Made by a program: the position numbers and the translations under genes. From assembly GCA_008933995.1 (NCBI GenBank), contig WARS01000014.1, forward strand, positions 1,163,192 through 1,227,191: 64,000 nt of DNA, given 5' to 3'. Positions 62,936 through 64,000 of the stretch are shown piece by piece; position 1 is the first letter of the stretch, and each line of letters begins with the position of its first letter. Source of the stretch: Datnioides undecimradiatus. Its lineage: Eukaryota; Chordata; Actinopteri; Lobotiformes; Datnioididae. The notes under the pieces are model-generated. The model did no database searches, had not been told where the DNA came from, and saw only the letters and a program-made list of their open reading frames with translations.

Positions 62936-63122
62936 AGAGATTCATCCACAGGGCGTAGTTTTCTTTCCTAACATTTGTTGAAGTCCATCTTTCTTCTTTT
63001 TTTCTTTTTCTTCTTTGGGGGTTTTTCAACAGCAGTAACAGTGAAGGGCAACCTCCTCACTCATCACTTGTCCTCCCCTTTTCTCACCGTACTGCATCTT
63101 TTTTTCTCTCTTCTGGCATCCT

Positions 63123-63721
63123 CCCATTGACACGGCTGACTTTGTGGACCCAAATGCAAGGCTCAGGACGCAAAGTTCAAGGAACGGCAATTTATTGAAT
63201 ACAAAGTAGCAACACAAAATCACTCTTACGAGGAAAAACGCTAGCTAAACTAGAAAAAGGGTCAAAACACAAAACCACTCTGGCGAGGGAAAAAAGGAAC
63301 AGAAAATAACTCATAAACTTATCTAAGTACAAGAACTCAAAATCACTCCTGAGGAGGCAGAAACAAAGCACGAATAATCAAAGTAGCAAACAAAACAATG
63401 AAACCAATGATCAACCTGACGGTATGGAAACGTGGGCTTGGAATGAGCGCTGGTTCTCTGGCGACACAAGGACGACACAAGACGAACTGGCACAGGACAG
63501 GGGAGACGCAGACAATATATACACACTGGGATGAGGGGAACACAGGTGGAAACAATCAGGGCGGGGAAAGACAATCAGACAGGCGGGAAACACAGGAGGA
63601 AGGGCAAGCTACTTGAAACGAAAGGGAAGTTAGTACTTTCAAAATAAAACGGGAAGACACAAGACAATACTGACAAGACAGGGAACTAAGCATGGCCAGC
63701 TTGACTCGTCATAACACCCAT
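63123..63721 (-). mobile_element. Fossil solo LTR, probably Ty3/gypsy, with 5-bp target duplication
   Basis: The LTR spans 63128-63716 (589 bp) on the minus strand. It begins TGTTATGACGAG and ends CCGTGTCA, the TG...CA ends of retroviral-type LTRs. CCCAT flanks it at 63123-63127 and 63717-63721, a perfect 5-bp target duplication typical of Ty3/gypsy elements and some other LTR groups. In its own orientation it has a TATA-like box near 63514-63522 and, about 320 bases downstream, an AATAAA polyadenylation signal at 63191-63196. Three related internal segments start at 63212, 63267 and 63335. No internal region, second LTR or coding sequence accompanies it, so it is a solo LTR left by recombination between the two ends. 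The unmutated duplication suggests a fairly recent insertion. Gypsy is my preferred assignment but was not tested. Confidence 0.82.
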
Positions 63722-64000
63722 CTGCTTCACATTGTATGAACCAACTGAAAAATGGAGCTTTGTTTTGTCTTTGGGTTGTGTAACCTTTATTTGATGTTGA
63801 TAACCTCTGACCTCTAGAAAGAAAGAAGGAAAGGAAAGATGAGCTTGATCAAATTATGATAGAGCCTTGTTGGTACACACTCACAAACCTGATCCTCCAT
63901 TGGTTTCTCTCTCTTATAACATGCACACTTTTTCTATTTTTGTGTGCTTGTGTGACCCTGGTGCCACTGCAGCACAGGAAGTCACCTAAGTCACGTCATG
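63722..64000. other. Unique non-coding DNA at the window edge
   Basis: Ordinary AT-leaning sequence with a purine patch at 63818-63845. The window ends in 'gtcacctaagtcacgtcatg'. No exon, repeat or RNA gene is seen in these 279 bases. Confidence 0.6.

Larger units (their letters stand above)
59807..63122. other. Non-coding DNA grading into TG-rich sequence, no gene seen
   Basis: 59807-61700 is ordinary unique sequence. From 61880 on, G-rich and TG-rich low-complexity sequence dominates, including an ATGG repeat at about 61915-61929, an 11-base G run at 62039-62049, a TG microsatellite at 62172 and a TG-rich belt at 62430-62935. Frames of up to 115 codons (59912-60259, minus) have no recognisable domain. 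A T/C-rich stretch lies at 62985-63120, just before the LTR. Confidence 0.5.

Noticed and set aside
63323-63574. 83- and 70-codon minus-strand frames
   Set aside because: They lie inside the solo LTR and reflect LTR sequence; LTRs of this kind do not normally encode proteins there.
1-64000. tRNA genes, tRNA-derived SINE heads, known microRNAs, CRISPR-like arrays, CpG islands
   Set aside because: Looked for B-box strings such as GGTTCGAATCC, for well-known mature microRNA sequences, and for regularly spaced repeats and CpG clusters; none was seen by eye.

Overview
The window looks like non-coding nuclear DNA from a ray-finned fish, probably a percomorph teleost. The base composition leans to AT, CpG is sparse, and (CA)n/(TG)n, (GA)n and GAT microsatellites are frequent. 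Several interspersed repeats also match sequences I know from percomorph genomes. No database search was run, so every family name rests on motif recognition. I found no exon with recognisable protein homology, no tRNA, rRNA or known microRNA, no CpG island and no CRISPR array. The open frames are short and their translations look like chance frames. The longest has 196 codons (40132-40722). The window is best read as intergenic DNA or the inside of a very long intron.

Layout. From 1 to 10 kb there is mostly unique DNA, with one fragment of a modular fish repeat (about 897-1070), an old hAT-related fragment (about 3437-3640), simple repeats, and a CpG-retaining AT-rich block (4320-4600) that may be a conserved non-coding element. 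From 10 to 18 kb there is a (GA)15 tract, a good match to the CTCF core motif (10252-10265), a foldback/MITE-like element with visible inverted arms (about 10950-11402), and a 541-bp hAT transposon derivative (17173-17713). The hAT copy has both terminal inverted repeats, an 8-bp target duplication and the C-terminal end of its transposase.

From 18 to 40 kb there is a shard of mariner transposase (22949-23039), a suspected interspersed repeat (29480-30080), a (CA)17 tract, and a reverse-oriented copy of the modular repeat built from three degenerate tandem modules (37205-37600). From 40 to 64 kb there is a long quiet stretch, then a forward copy of the modular repeat (52255-52556), a second foldback copy (about 53878-54315), a retroposon-like element with a (TTCAA)n tail and a 9-bp flanking duplication (59649-59806), TG-rich DNA (62430-62935), and a fossil solo LTR (63128-63716) with a perfect 5-bp target duplication.

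No genes work together here and I see no new biological system. The value of the window is as a small, well-delimited sample of teleost repeats, plus a few unique stretches worth testing for conservation.
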